Part shown: positions 21,228 to 32,371 of the stretch, piece after piece
How positions within the stretch are numbered: position 1 is the first letter of the stretch
Layout of the letters: each line of letters begins with the position of its first letter
Assembly (NCBI GenBank): GCA_963580285.1
Contig: OY757011.1
Location: 121,303,846-121,367,845, forward strand
Reading direction: 5' to 3'
Source: Lucinisca nassula
Taxonomy: Eukaryota > Mollusca > Bivalvia > Lucinida > Lucinidae
Length of the DNA stretch: 64,000 nucleotides
Program-made: the position numbers and the translations under genes
The notes under the pieces: model-generated
Seen by the model: the letters and a program-made list of their open reading frames with translations, nothing else
Databases searched by the model: none
Told to the model about the DNA's origin: nothing

Positions 21228-22785
21228 AGAAAAAAGAGGCCGATGGGCCACTATGCTCACCAGAGCTCAGGTCGGTACTGCCCAATGGAAGCCATGTATT
21301 TTAACATATCATTTTAATCTACCAATTAATCCACTCAAATGAGCACCCATGTCGACTCAGTATCTGAAATATTAGGCCTTCTATGAAGAAGATTGGGTGG
21401 GGCATGGTCCAAATGGAGTCCTGGTTGGTATCACTAAGTGACAAGAACATATATGGTTTAGCGGTGGGGATCTGTATGTTTCCTGAGATATAGGCCTTTT
21501 AAGCAGTGAAGGGGTTGGGGAATGTCCTGTCGATTCCAGGAAAGCCCAAGATTGTTGTCTCTAAATGTGTCTTGTCCTAGGACCAAGAATATATATGGTT
21601 AAGGGGTGGGAATCTGAACTGCTTCTGGGGCTTTTATGAAGTGGATAGGAGGGGAATGGCCCCTGCAGACCCCCAAGTTGGTGTGACTAAATGTGTCTGA
21701 TAATAAGGAACAAGAATATATATGATTATGGGGTGGGGATTTGAATGGTTTGAGATTATATGTCCTTTAATGAAGTGGAGGGGCGGAGCATGCATGGCCC
21801 AAGCAGATTGCCCACACACAAAAAGACCCCCAGGTTGGTGTGACTGAATAAGTCTTATCATATAATCATAAGGAACAAGAATATATATGGTTTAGGGGTG
21901 GGAATCTGAATGATTTCTGAAATATATGGCTTTTAATGAAGTAAAGAGTCGGGGCATGGCCTGGGTCACCCTGAAGGAACCCCCAGGCTGGTGTCACTGA
22001 ATGCGTCTTATCATAAGGGACATGAATATATATGGTTTAGGGGGGGGGGGGGGGTCTCTGAACTGTTTCTGAGATATATGGCCTTTTGTGAAGGAAGGGG
22101 TGGAGCATGGCTCCAGCACACCCCAAGAGACCGCAAGGTTGGTTTCAATGAATGTGTCATATCAAAATGAACAAGAATGTATAATACGGGTTTAGGGGTG
22201 GGGATCTGTAAGGTTTCCGAGATATTGGGCCTTTTATAAAGAGGAGGGGGTGAGGTATGGCCTTGGCGCATCCCGGGAAACCCCAGGTTGGTGTCACTGA
22301 ATGCGTCATATGATAAGGAGCAAGAATATATATGGTTTAGGGGGGTGAGATCTGAATGGTTTCTGCGATATATTGCCTTTTATGATGCTGAGGGGGTGGG
22401 ACATGGACACAACCTCGGGGACCCCCATGTTGGCATAAAAGCATATGGCTGAGAGAGGTTTACTCAAGGAACTTGCTATAAAAGGTTTGTCAAAATATCT
22501 GCAATGACTTAGCAGTAAATGCCATTTTTCAATTTTTCCCATTATAAGTCTTTGGAAATTCTTAAGTTGCCATAGCAACCAAACTAAAGAGCTGATTTTC
22601 ATAAAAAAAAACAAAAAAACTTTCAATCACCCCGTCCCAGGGATACTACAAAAGAAATCTGGGCCCAAATAGCTCAGTGGCTTCAGAGGAAATGTCGTTT
22701 AAAAGTGTTGACAATGCCAAATGACGACGGACAACTGCCTATCCTATAAGCTCCCCTGGAGCCTTCCGCTCTGATGAGCTAAAAA
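21228..22785 (+). mobile_element. Tandem-repeat cassette, about 150-bp unit, 7 copies
   Basis: Head AAAGAGGCCGATGGGCC with GCTCACCAGAGCTC. Units repeat AACAAGAATATATATGGTT near 21444, 21584, 21713, 21868, 22021, 22171 and 22320. The tail has ATGACGACGGACAACTGCC and ends GATGAGCTAAAA. Architecture matches the type-1 cassettes but the internal unit is unrelated. Minus-strand open frames across it are repeat read-through. Confidence 0.8.
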
Positions 22786-22786
22786 C

Positions 22787-23005
22787 TGGGGTTTACGGGG
22801 TATACTTTATTTTTCTCATTTCTTCTCCAATACACTGGTTGTGGTAACAGGTTACTCGATAGAACCACCTCAATGAGGCGATTCTAACAAGCACCAACAA
22901 CCTATGTTTGTAGAATAAATAAGAAATATATCACAGATTTTCATCAGAAAAAAAGCCATTTTGGAGACGTGAAAAAATGCATCAAGTGGCACAATGACAA
23001 GTAAT
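22787..23005 (-). repeat. PAL palindromic element copy
   Basis: Central near-palindrome GAACCACCTCAATGAGGCGA flanked by TTGTGG and ACAACC. The outer arms show ATTTTCATCAGAAAAAAAGC and TTTACGGGGTATAC, the layout of the PAL family described at 59810. Confidence 0.75.
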
Positions 23006-23326
23006 AATGGGTCTTCAAGCATAAGCGTAAAGCATTCCTGATCTGTATGGAGAAACTTGTCATCGAGGAGTATGTATATTGTGCAGTGAAGACTGATCTG
23101 CCTGCACAAATGTGCAGGCTGATCTGAGTCTTCACCTGCTACACATGCTTGAAGAATACTTTTTCTTGGCAGGAGCCATTAAATTTTCATACCCTTTCGA
23201 AATTAATTTGCTCTTCTTTACTTATAGACACATTAGTTGGCTGCTCCTGGTGCACATCTGACATGTAACCAGAGTTTTCAAGAACTGATCATGAAATACA
23301 CATGAACAGCTTTGTAACAATGTTTA

Positions 23327-23415
23327 TTTGTTTGTTTGATTTGGGGTTTAACATCCCCGTAAGTGGAAGCATCATGCAGCCCATCAATTTCTTCAAGCCC
23401 CAATGGGTGGGGGCC
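23327..23415 (-). mobile_element. SINE-B with large internal deletion
   Basis: The GTTTGATTTGGGGTTTAACA end joins directly to GGAAGCATCATGCAGCCCAT, losing about 200 bp of the consensus. Confidence 0.75.
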
Positions 23416-24052
23416 GCCAAAAATGTATAGAGAATAGTAATGTATGATTCTTATGACATAAAAGTCAAAACAAAGGAATGAAGTATAGCTGTTAAAACCC
23501 CTGCCTCTTGTGGAATTTGAAAAGGGGCCACTCAGATGACAGTCCAATGCTAAAAGAGTCAACTCCCTAACGCAGTTGTCTAAGTCGGTCATAAACCAGC
23601 TGTAAGCTATACACAATCTACCAAATTAGATAGCTTCAGGAGCAGAATGATCTGTGTCTGCACTGTTTACTTAGACCTATTTGTCCCAATACTTAGGATC
23701 ATTAAGGTATTACGGTCCACAACCATACCACATGTATTAAAATTATAATAGCTCTTTTATTTTTTAATTTTTATGAAAATGTGTAATCAGACTTAAAATA
23801 AAGTGTGAAACCCAAATTTTTGTTTGTCCTTTCCTTTCAAACCTATTGTTTCATCTTCATCGCAGAAATTATGGAAATACAATCATTTTATTGTCAGTTA
23901 ATGCCTTAAGAATCAAAATGAAGCTGCTAAATGACCAGTATAGACCATAACTTGATCTTTTGCAAATCCCAGTAAGCAGAAGTAAGACGAGAAAAGCACA
24001 CATCTCCAGTAGTAGCCGTCCCCTTCGCAACTCAACTAAAAGTGGAGATGTG
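23416..24052. other. Intronic, no gene seen
   Basis: Includes a half hairpin-cassette remnant (GATCTGTGTCTGCACTGTTT, about 23650). Otherwise nothing recognised. Confidence 0.4.
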
Positions 24053-24363
24053 TCATGCTGTCAGGCCAGCTGGACAATGGATAGTTTCCTCAACACAGAT
24101 AGCAATGAAATCATCTGTCAAAAACAGTTTCATTACTTCATATTTAATCAAATCTTGGGGAATATGTTGTAGGCCAATAAAATCAGGTCTAAAAGAAGTA
24201 GAGAACGGACATTCTGTTGTTTCTCATTCTGACCATCCTTTTCATTCTGACTGTCAAAACCAATTCTCTTTTCCGTTTCTCTACCAGGAATTTTATCTTT
24301 GTCAAACCTCGAAATATCACTTTCAGAGCCACTGCTAGCAAATAATTCAGCCATGTTTTCCAT
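24053..24363 (-). pseudogene. Decayed piggyBac-like transposase N-terminal fragment
   Basis: The minus strand reads MENMAELFASSGSESDIS followed by a charged stretch to about 24208. The frame then shifts, and the second frame carries a conserved-looking segment (L-F-L-T-D-D-F-I-A-I, then E-E-T) that stops at 24053. An acidic Ser/Glu-rich start followed by a '(F/L)FTDDxxxxIxxET' motif is the pattern I know at the N-terminus of piggyBac (PGBD-type) transposases. Only this N-terminal part is present; catalytic aspartates are absent. It lies between two ABCG2-like exons, same strand. The frameshift and truncation make it a dead fragment. The assignment rests on pattern recall, not alignment. Confidence 0.5.
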
Positions 24364-24764
24364 GCTTTAGGCTTCCCAAATCAATCAAGGACTAATTACT
24401 ATCCCAAAATCAAAAGACTGCCGAAAACATGCACTGACCGTTCCAAGGCGGGTATTATTTTTGTTATGGTTTGTCTTTGAGTGTTAGTATCACTTGTATT
24501 TTTTGTTTTGCATAGCCAATTGGCCATTTTATGAGAAAATAACTGTCCTTTTAGCTTTCTGCTATTGATGTTTCCATTAGGGTCTAGTTACCTCATGATA
24601 GTGTCTCTGATGATGGGAGCTGTGGTTTAATTGTATCAATTCCTGATCATTGCCTTCACTTCTATTTTGAAAGCATGACAGTGAGACACTATATGATGGG
24701 CTCATACCCATCAGGCCATGGAGGCCCATTTATGAAATGGTTCTGCAGTCTAAATTCTACCTAC
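24364..24764. other. Intronic, no gene seen
   Basis: No repeat family or coding segment recognised between the transposase fragment and the exon. Confidence 0.4.
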
Positions 24765-24922
24765 TGCTTAAGTAAAAGCATGACAGTATTGGCTGTACTG
24801 GCATCTAGGCCTGTTGTCGGTTCATCCAGAAATAAGACTGGTGGCTGAATAATCAGCTCCATCCCAATATTACATCTCTTCCTCTCTCCACCAGACACTC
24901 CACGGATAAACTCATTGCCAAC
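24765..24922 (-). CDS. ABCG2-like: ABCG2-like half-transporter, signature and Walker B exon
   Basis: A TTGGCAG acceptor and a GTAGGT donor bound 158 nt. The frame reads [16 protein letters not shown], then N-I-G-M-E-L-I and [24 protein letters not shown] is the ABC signature; LFLDEP with TTGLD is Walker B plus D-loop, with the catalytic Glu present. Spacing matches vertebrate ABCG2, a plasma-membrane half-transporter that dimerises and exports xenobiotics and urate. Enters at phase 0, leaves at phase 2. Unspliced, the frame hits TAG just past the donor. Intact motifs indicate a gene under selection. Confidence 0.95.
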
Positions 24923-25041
24923 CTGCCAAAGGAATTAAGACCATAACAAGACTTGTAACCAGACAGAGTAACTGGTCTGCTCAGGCATGGCCCCAATATT
25001 ATAAAACTTTTTTTTCAATCCAAAACCATCTGAGCATAAAA

Positions 25042-25109
25042 TTTGTCCTGCTCATGAATTTTTAAATGCCAACAATTGTTGGCATTTAAAAATTCATGAG
25101 CAGGACAAA
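25042..25109. repeat. Perfect 68-bp palindrome, no spacer
   Basis: Two 34-nt arms meet at CAACAATTGTTG. The outer ends are TTTGTCCTGCTCATG and its complement. No mismatch seen. Confidence 0.92.
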
Positions 25110-25339
25110 CAACATTCTTTGCTCCTTTGAGCAGGGAAATTGACTGATTTGTTTATTATAATTTAATTTTGTTTATACATTTTAATACTTGTGAGCATTA
25201 CAAATTTCATGATCATGAATAAAGTAAAGTGACATTCTGCTATTAAGACCAGCTATAATTATATAATTAAGACTTATTCTGCTTTTAAAACATTAGCTTA
25301 ATTTTTTTCTGTGTTTTTTACACCCAGTGTCCAGGACTA

Positions 25340-25432
25340 GTATGGTACCACTTTTGTAACTGTTCAAAAGTGGTCTTAAGACCACTTTTGAACAGTCACA
25401 AAAGTGGTCTTAACATAGGAATTTTACTGTAT
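25340..25432. repeat. Inverted repeat with unoccupied TTAA
   Basis: CAAAAGTGGTCTTAAGACCACTTTTG is the centre (26-nt palindrome, described by position 25355-25395). GGTCTTAACATAGGAATTTT on the right is the MITE-free equivalent of the junctions at 11808 and 12269. Confidence 0.75.
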
Positions 25433-25562
25433 TATAACCTCAGGGCCTTAAATTTGTAACACAGTGACCTTGACCTGAAGTCATTAATCAAGGTTTACAC
25501 CCCAGGGTTTCTGAAGTTGAGATTTCCATCTTTGAATTATAACAAATCCATCCTACTGAAAT

Positions 25563-25641
25563 CGTTAACAGTATGACAAGAAGTGTAGATTCTGATGAGA
25601 TTCTTATAAGTCATCTCATCTGGATCTACACTATCTGCATA
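25563..25641. repeat. Hairpin cassette (CAGTGTAGAT type)
   Basis: GTGTAGATTCTGATGAGATT and ATCTCATCTGGATCTACACT are complementary arms. It lies without a recognisable MITE frame and is abutted by a SINE-A insertion. Confidence 0.7.
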
Positions 25642-25940
25642 GCTCAGTCGGATGTGGGTCTGACTGGTGATCAGGAGGATGCGGGTTTGATACCTGCCTG
25701 GGTCGGCAACATTCTTTCGGGGAGATTGATCATGAAATGTTTTCTACGGTCATTCTCTCCCTTCCGCTGATTCAAGAAGGGCAGCTGTCAGTTTCTGGTG
25801 GAAGAATGTACACTAAACTGGTTAACCGCTTACGTATAAGCCTGCCCAGGAAAGTGTGGATAGGTAAACTGACCGGCCCAAAATGACCTAAAATAGTGTT
25901 GACTGGGCCATTAAACTCCAATACAAACAAACAAACAAAC
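25642..25940 (+). mobile_element. SINE-A, 5'-truncated, with 12-bp duplication
   Basis: Starts within the A box (GCTCAGTCGG) and continues through the full body to (AAAC)n. ACTATCTGCATA is at 25630-25641 and 25941-25952. A 5' truncation with a precise duplication is the usual product of incomplete reverse transcription. Confidence 0.9.
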
Positions 25941-26059
25941 ACTATCTGCATAAGAATCTGTATGTGTATACAGGGCTGAAAGGTGACCCCAACAAAATCT
26001 GATGTCAACACAGTCCAACTTTGGGTTAGGAATATATTAATTCCTACATACCATGCCCT

Positions 26060-26318
26060 TTAACCCTTATGCTAGCTACTGAAGAAACATTCTAACTTTG
26101 CAAACAGTTTAGATCCAGATCAGATGGTTTCTTCCAGAATTTCAATATGTTACACTTCTTCCTAATTTTCAGTCATTACAACTTTAATCATTGGTTTTAA
26201 GTGGAAAATAGTATACATGTAGATTCTGATCAGCTGGCTTTGGAGAAGCCAACTGACCTGGATCTATACTGTTTTCAAACCAGGAGGATATATCTGGGAT
26301 TCAGCATGGTGAGGGTTA
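26060..26318. mobile_element. MITE-1 relative, diverged
   Basis: TTAACCCTTATGCTAGC at left, CAGCATGGTGAGGGTTAA at right. Hairpin arms are separated by about 90 bp of other sequence. Confidence 0.65.
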
Positions 26319-27403
26319 AGGGTGGTGTAATTGTTCTTCCTTTACTTTCCTGGCCCCAGACATAAGCTTAAACACAGGGAGAAGTTATGGGATGTTTTGG
26401 GGTATTTCAGGAAAAGATTTTCTCCATTTTTTTTCGTTTAATTTTTGTATATGCTCTTTGAATGAATATTTTCCATCTGCTCAAAAAATGGAGAAATTCA
26501 GGGATTTTTTTTTCTCCCAAATCCTGCTGAGGGATGTGCCCAAAATATCTGAGGGGCAAACATGGAATCTAATCTGGGTGTACAATGTGCCGATACTATG
26601 AGAAATTACATCATTATGAATATGTGGAAAAGTTACTGGGAAGGTTTTAATTTCAAGAATTCTTCTATCAAAATTGGGTGGCTGTGTGAGGAGAAGGTGT
26701 CATGTATCTTGTGCTCATCACGTGAACAAGTCCGTGAAATGAACACCCCAAAAACCCCACTTTATACAGAGAAAACTGGGGTTTACAGGGCTAGACAGCC
26801 ATTTTGCAGATGTGAAAAAAATGGACTATGGCGCACAGGGTATGTTATCATAATGTGGCCAATTGATATTGGCTTACAGTTGAGCAAGGCCTGCTGTCCT
26901 TGCAGCAGGTACGAGTTGTTATTTCTTCTGTTTCTACATTTCCATTCATTTTCCTCTTTCTCCCCAGCACTATTGCTCAATCTTGCATCAAAACAAATAT
27001 AGCCGCTAGCATTTTGTATTTTTTTTTTTTTTGACTCATGTGCACCCATTGGAAAGGCCACAATTTCAATTCACTTATTAATGGGGGGATGTCTACTCTG
27101 CAAGAAAAGAATTTGCTGCAGGAGCAAATTGGTTCCTTTATGAGTACTGTAAAAATCATAAAAATTGGGACACTGTGAGAACTTGCTGCAATTGTCCTAA
27201 AATTTTAACAAATTTGTTTCATGATCCAGCAGAGGTCCATAAAGTGCAGACGGGATGGCAATAAGTGTAGTCTTCTTCAGGATCAGTCTGATCTGCCCCA
27301 ATACTTACGATCATTTTTAAGAGGGTTATTTTTACAGAAAAGCAAACAGGAAGCTATAAAATTTATCTGCCTTGTAAACCCTTGCCAGACGCAGCCATTC
27401 CCC
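26319..27403. other. Intronic, mostly unique; one PAL fragment
   Basis: At 26719-26860 a PAL copy has lost its centre: CACGTGAACAAGTCCGTGAA and CCCACTTTATACAGAGAAAA are joined to GCAGATGTGAAAAAAATG. Open frames here follow this repeat. No gene recognised. Confidence 0.5.
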
Positions 27404-27618
27404 TTAACCCTTTTTGTACCACCTTATATACAGCAGAAGTCCATTTCAAAATTTAGGGGTGTCAGGTTGTGTTTTCTTCAAAATTCATTTGGAAAATGGC
27501 TGAACTTTTTGCAAACAGTGTAGGCCCTGATCAGATGCCGCATGCTGTGGCATCTGATCTTGGCCTGCACTGTTTGCCTGGGTACCCGTTTTGGGGTTTC
27601 TGGTACAAAATGGGTTAA
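27404..27618 (+). mobile_element. MITE-2, complete, TTAA-flanked
   Basis: TTAACCCTTTTTGTACC and GGTACAAAATGGGTTAA termini. Central hairpin of GTGTAGGCCCTGATCAGATG against CATCTGATCTTGGCCTGCAC. Confidence 0.85.
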
Positions 27619-27679
27619 AGCAGGTATCAGGTATTGTTATTGTTGTTTACTTAAAAGGGTCACTTCATATCAAGACTAG

Positions 27680-28852
27680 AAATGCGTCCATAGGACACGG
27701 ATGCCCCCACCTGAAAATATGTCTGTTGGTATTCATCAATAGAAAGTTATTGACTGTGTTTAAGTTTTGGACCCTTTTTTCACGTTTGACCTCTAAGTAT
27801 GACCTTGACCTTGTAGGTAAGGACCTTGATTTTGTGTGAGGCAGATTGTCTCATGATGGCCAACATTTCTGCCAAATAATGTTAAAATCCATCCAGAGAT
27901 AAGAAAGTTATTGACCGACCATTTTTTTTACCTTGGACCTCTAAGTATGACCTTGACCTTGCAGGTACGGATCTGGGTTTGCACGTGACACATCTTCTCA
28001 TAATGGTTAATATTTCTTGAAAGTAATTTTAAAATCCATCCAGAAATAAGTAAGTTATTGACTGCGTTTAAGTTTCGGACCCTTTTTTTTACCTTTGACC
28101 TCTAAGTATGACCTTGACCTTGGAGGTACGGATCTGGGTTTGCACGTGACACATCGTCTCATGATGGTCAAAGCTTCTTCAAAGTAACTTCAAAATCCAT
28201 CCAGAAATAAGTAAGTTATTGACTGCGTTTAAGTTTCGGACCCTTTTTTTGGCCTTTGACCTCTATGTATGACCTTGACCTTGGAGGTACCAACCTGGAT
28301 TTTGCACATGACACATCGTCTCATGATGGTTAACATTTCTACAAAGTAATTTCAAAATCCATCCAGAAATAAGAAAGTTATTGACAGCGTTTAAGTTTCG
28401 GACCCTTTTTTGACATTTGACCTCTAAGTATGACCTTGACCTTGGAGGTACGGACCTGGGTTTTGCACGTGACACGGCGTCTCATGATGGTTAACATTTC
28501 TGCCGAGTAATTTTAAAATCCATCAAGAAATAATGAAGTTATTGACTGCGTTTAAGTTTCGGACGCACGGACGCACGTCTTTACGGATGTATACTTGTGT
28601 GTCTTCATCCCTACAAAGTACCCTTGTGTGTCTTAATTCCAGGAAATTTCTTGGAATTTCTTGGAAAAAAAGACACACAAGTAACTATTTTTAGACACAC
28701 AAAACACTGACGGAATAAATCGCATTGAGTTCAATGGAAGTGTCCAAACTTTTTAAACACACAAGTATACATCTGTTCCTGCGCACGGACGGACGGACGG
28801 ACAGGGGCAACGCTATATGCCCTTTCCACCATTCTTCGAATGGCAGGGGCAT
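27680..28852 (+). repeat. Type-2 cassette: about 160-bp units, 5 copies, nested insertion
   Basis: Head TAGAAATGCGTCCATAGGAC. Units share GACCTCTAAGTATGACCTTG near 27789, 27937, 28099, 28259 and 28419 and are the same family as 1-582. The tail (ACGGACGGACGGACAGGGGC) ends at GGCAGGGGCATAA. A short relative with the same head is at 32190-32365. Confidence 0.8.
28586..28773. mobile_element. 188-bp TIR element nested in the cassette tail
   Basis: GATGTATACTTGTGTGT at left and ACACACAAGTATACATC at right are perfect 17-bp inverted ends. Inside lie more GACACACAAG words and a TTCTTGGAATTTCTTGG repeat. Flanking cassette sequence continues on both sides. Confidence 0.75.
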
Positions 28853-28967
28853 AAAAAACTGGGGCAGAAAAGTAATATATTTTCAAGTGAATGAGTCATG
28901 CCAGAATAGATCATGTTCAAGGTCTTGAACCACTCAACTACAGTTTGTTTAAATTGATGGGACTTTT

Positions 28968-29886
28968 ACCCAACAATGAGATGAAATGACATATCAAGCA
29001 ATGCTGCCCAATGAAACCAAAAGGCTTATATGCATTGGACAGTCTGACTCACACCACTTTGCCTGGGCAGGCTTAGTCCTTCTAAGCAGTTTACCACTAC
29101 TCAAGTTTGGTCAGCTTCAGCTCTGCATGGAAGCATCATGCAGCCCAATCTGTTTCTCAAAGCCCCGATGGGCAGGGGCGAAGCAACTACAGTGAACCTC
29201 TCTTAAGGGGAATGGGAACACCTGGCAAATTTTTCTGCCATTTTTCAAAGGGAGACAACTTTCGGGAATTCTCATTCACTTTTCTATAAGCCCTGTCCCA
29301 CTGAAAAAGGGGACTACTCTTAAAGGAAAGAATTTGATCCTTAGGAGCAAATTCTTTCCTTTAAGAGTAGACCCCTATTGAGATGGGAGACAAAAGTACT
29401 ATTGCAGGAGTTGCCATCCATTCCCCTTTAGCAACTCTTTTACTGACTGATTAAAGGAAGGTGGCTGTTCAGCAGAGGGAACATATGAGACATATGATAT
29501 GTAAAGACAAATGAAAATGTGATAACTGCAGGCAGCTTAACATGGATGTGCAAAAAGAAAATTAAATGATGGTGAGATGTCAGATGAGATGTCGGTTAGT
29601 TGTGTTGGGGTTTTACATCCCCATCAAAACTATTTAGGTCATTTTGAGGTGTTGCTTCCATTTTCTGTGAGACTTAACCCAACACTGAGATGAAAAGGGC
29701 ACCTCAAGCCCTACCACTAAAATAAGACCACTAGGGTTTAAGGAGTGATTGGACTCGATTGTACCACTTTTCCTGGATGTGCTTAGACCTTCAAAGCAGT
29801 TCACCAATACACAAGCTTGGCCAGTCTCAGCTATGTGCCGAAGCACAATGCAGCCTGATCTATTTCTCCAAGCCCTGATGGGCAGG
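28968..29886 (-). mobile_element. Two SINE-B copies around a palindromic repeat
   Basis: SINE-B at 28968-29178 (5'-end intact, tail missing) and 29598-29886 (TTTTACATCCCCATCAAAAC end present). Between them, 29206-29388 opens with AGGGGAATGGGAACACCTGG and folds on AAAGGAAAGAATTTG...AAATTCTTTCCTTT. A second copy of that fold-back lies near 30030-30180. Confidence 0.8.
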
Positions 29887-30725
29887 TTTGCAAACACACT
29901 AGAAAAGAAATAAATCCTATTTTACTTCTAAGTTTTGGCTATTGAGTTAACTCTGGCTGTTTAATAGAGGGAATTTAGATTTGGTAAAGTGGTTACTGGC
30001 TGGAAGAGAGAGGCAGCTGCTGAGCAGAAGTTAAGGGGAATTGGAACACCGGGCAAATTTTCTGCCATTTTTTCAAAGGGAGAAAACTTTTGGGACTTCC
30101 TGTTTGCTTTTCTATAAGCCCTGTCCCACTGAAAAAGGGGTCTGCTCTTAAAGGAAAGAATTTGCTCCTTAGGAATAATTGTGACTGCTGTAGAGGTGGC
30201 TGTTAAACAGAGTTCACCATTAGTGGAGGTTATACTGTTGATCTATTTTAACCCTTGAAAGTCACATGTAAATTTGTTGAGCAGCCTGCATCCTTTGGGG
30301 AAAATAAGGATTGACATTTTGTATGTGAATCATCTACTCAGGAAAGACAATTCACATGTTATATCGAACCCAATTTTCTCTGAAAAAATAAAAAAAAAGT
30401 TTTGAAAATGACTGGCAGTTGGTAATTTGACGATTATAAGTATGCCCAATATGGGGTATAAATATGGTTTCTTTCCGCAACTTCAAGTCTTAATCTTTGA
30501 AACCCTCATATGTGGTTTTAACGTCCCCATCAACACAACAAAATTTAATGCTGTGATCAGACTGCACAGATGCTGGAGCTTATCTGAACCTTCACTGGCT
30601 GACATGATATATATTAGGTTTACTTGTGGCTTAGCTTTTAACAATGTAGGCTTCTTCAGAAGCTATCTGATCTGGATCTACATTGTTTGAAAGGAAAGGC
30701 ATATCCGGGCTCAGCAGGACAAAGG
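29887..30725. other. Intronic, repeat remnants only
   Basis: Holds the fold-back remnant at 30030-30180 and a hairpin-cassette remnant at about 30640-30725 ending CAGGACAAAGGTTAA. No coding evidence. Confidence 0.45.
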
Positions 30726-30938
30726 TTAACCCTTATCTTGCTGTTCACGACAACCCCTATCTTTGAAAACAGTGTAGATCCAGATCAGATGGCTTCTGAA
30801 GAAGCCATCTGATCTGGATCTACACTGTTTGGCATTCAGTTTATGAAAATGTAGCAACAAATTACATAAAGTAATTTGATTGGTTGATAAACAGAAATAG
30901 GTGTGGCTTAAATGAATATTCAGCAAGAGAAGGGTTAA
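30726..30938 (+). mobile_element. MITE-1, complete, TTAA-flanked
   Basis: TTAACCCTTATCTTGCTG and CAGCAAGAGAAGGGTTAA ends, intact hairpin with GGCTTCTGAAGAAGCC at the tip. Confidence 0.9.
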
Positions 30939-31166
30939 CAAATAAAATGAACAGTTTGAGTTGGTGAACAAATTATCTCGTATTACAGTAACAAAAGTAT
31001 GTTTTGGTATTTACTGCCAGTTAATCTCACCTTCTCGAGTGAAAAGTGCAAACAATATACCTTACTGCAATCTTTCAATTTAAGTCTAATTTTATCATTT
31101 TGCAATTCCTATCTTCATCCACCCATCCTTTTTTTAACATGTGTAAAAATGCCTCCATTAACACCA

Positions 31167-31395
31167 TTAACCCATTTGTACCGGAAACCCCAAAACGGGT
31201 ACCCTGGCCAATAGTGCAGGCCCAGATCAGACCCCACAGAATGTGGCGTCTGATCAGGGTCTACACTGTTTGCAAAAAGCTCAGCTATTTTCCACATAGT
31301 TTTTGAAGAAAACACAACCTGACACCCCTACATTTTGAAATTGACTTCTGCTATATATAAGGAGGAAGATTCCATTTGGTACAAAAAAAGGTTAA
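31167..31395 (-). mobile_element. MITE-2, complete, TTAA-flanked
   Basis: TTAACCCATTTGTACCGG and TTTGGTACAAAAAAAGGTTAA (quoted loosely at 31375-31395) ends, with the standard central hairpin. A separate hairpin remnant with CTCATCAGGATCTACACTG is at about 31435-31535. Confidence 0.82.
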
Positions 31396-31535
31396 AATGC
31401 TTCCATTAACGCCATTCAACCCTGCAGACTGGTGAAGTACTTAAGAAAGCAGTGTAGATCCTGATGAGATGCTTAGTCATCTCCTCTACATCATAATGAT
31501 ATGTCTCATCAGGATCTACACTGTTTGCCAGCCTT

Positions 31536-32189
31536 TCTGCTGTAGTGACACATGTGAAACACCTATTTGCAACCAAGGATGTATCCAGAAATTGAAAGTT
31601 GAGGAGCCGACCTCAGAAACTCAAGGATTCATTGTGAAAACACACCTATTCAAATATATTGAATATTTTACCACTAAAAATTGAAAATTTTCAGATAAAA
31701 AATCACCTCGGTGAGGCAGTTCTAAAGAGTACCCCCAATCTATGTTTTTGAGCAGAAATAAGAAAACTAATGTACACCCGGAACCACTGTGGACCAGAGT
31801 TTTACAATATAGAGTCGGGGTTTAAGCGGGTCAAAATTATATACATCTGTGTTTTTGTGATGACAGTCTCAATCAACCGCAACAATGCCTATGTGAAAAT
31901 CTTGCTAAACATCAGTTTTTGCACACCCATGTTTTACACAGTAATTGCTATGAACAAAACAAGACAACCTGTCATGTACAGTGAAAATATCTTTATGTTC
32001 ATTTTTATGTTTATGGGTACAATATAAGTACATTGTATTAACTTGATATCTTGTTAAGGTTTCATATGACTTACACCTGTCCCATTGTTGTTATTCATCT
32101 GGCCAAAGGCACATAAAAACACCTTCAAGGGAACCAAATGTTTCAGCACTATTTTTGTCTCCTTTATTCTAAGGGGCACATTCTTTCCG
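31536..32189. other. Intronic; PAL fragment, otherwise nothing seen
   Basis: PAL-like AATCACCTCGGTGAGGCAGT at about 31703. The open frame after it shows no recognisable domain and overlaps PAL flank sequence. Confidence 0.4.
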
Positions 32190-32371
32190 TTAACTAGAAA
32201 TGTGTCCATAGGACACAGATACCACCGCCAAAAAATAGACCCTACTTTTAACCCTTGACCTCTAAGTGTGACCTTGACTTTGGAGCTAACATTTCTGCAA
32301 AGTAATTTCTAAATCCATCAAGGAATAAAAAATGTATGGAGTGGACACAGAAAATAGATGCTAAGATCCCT

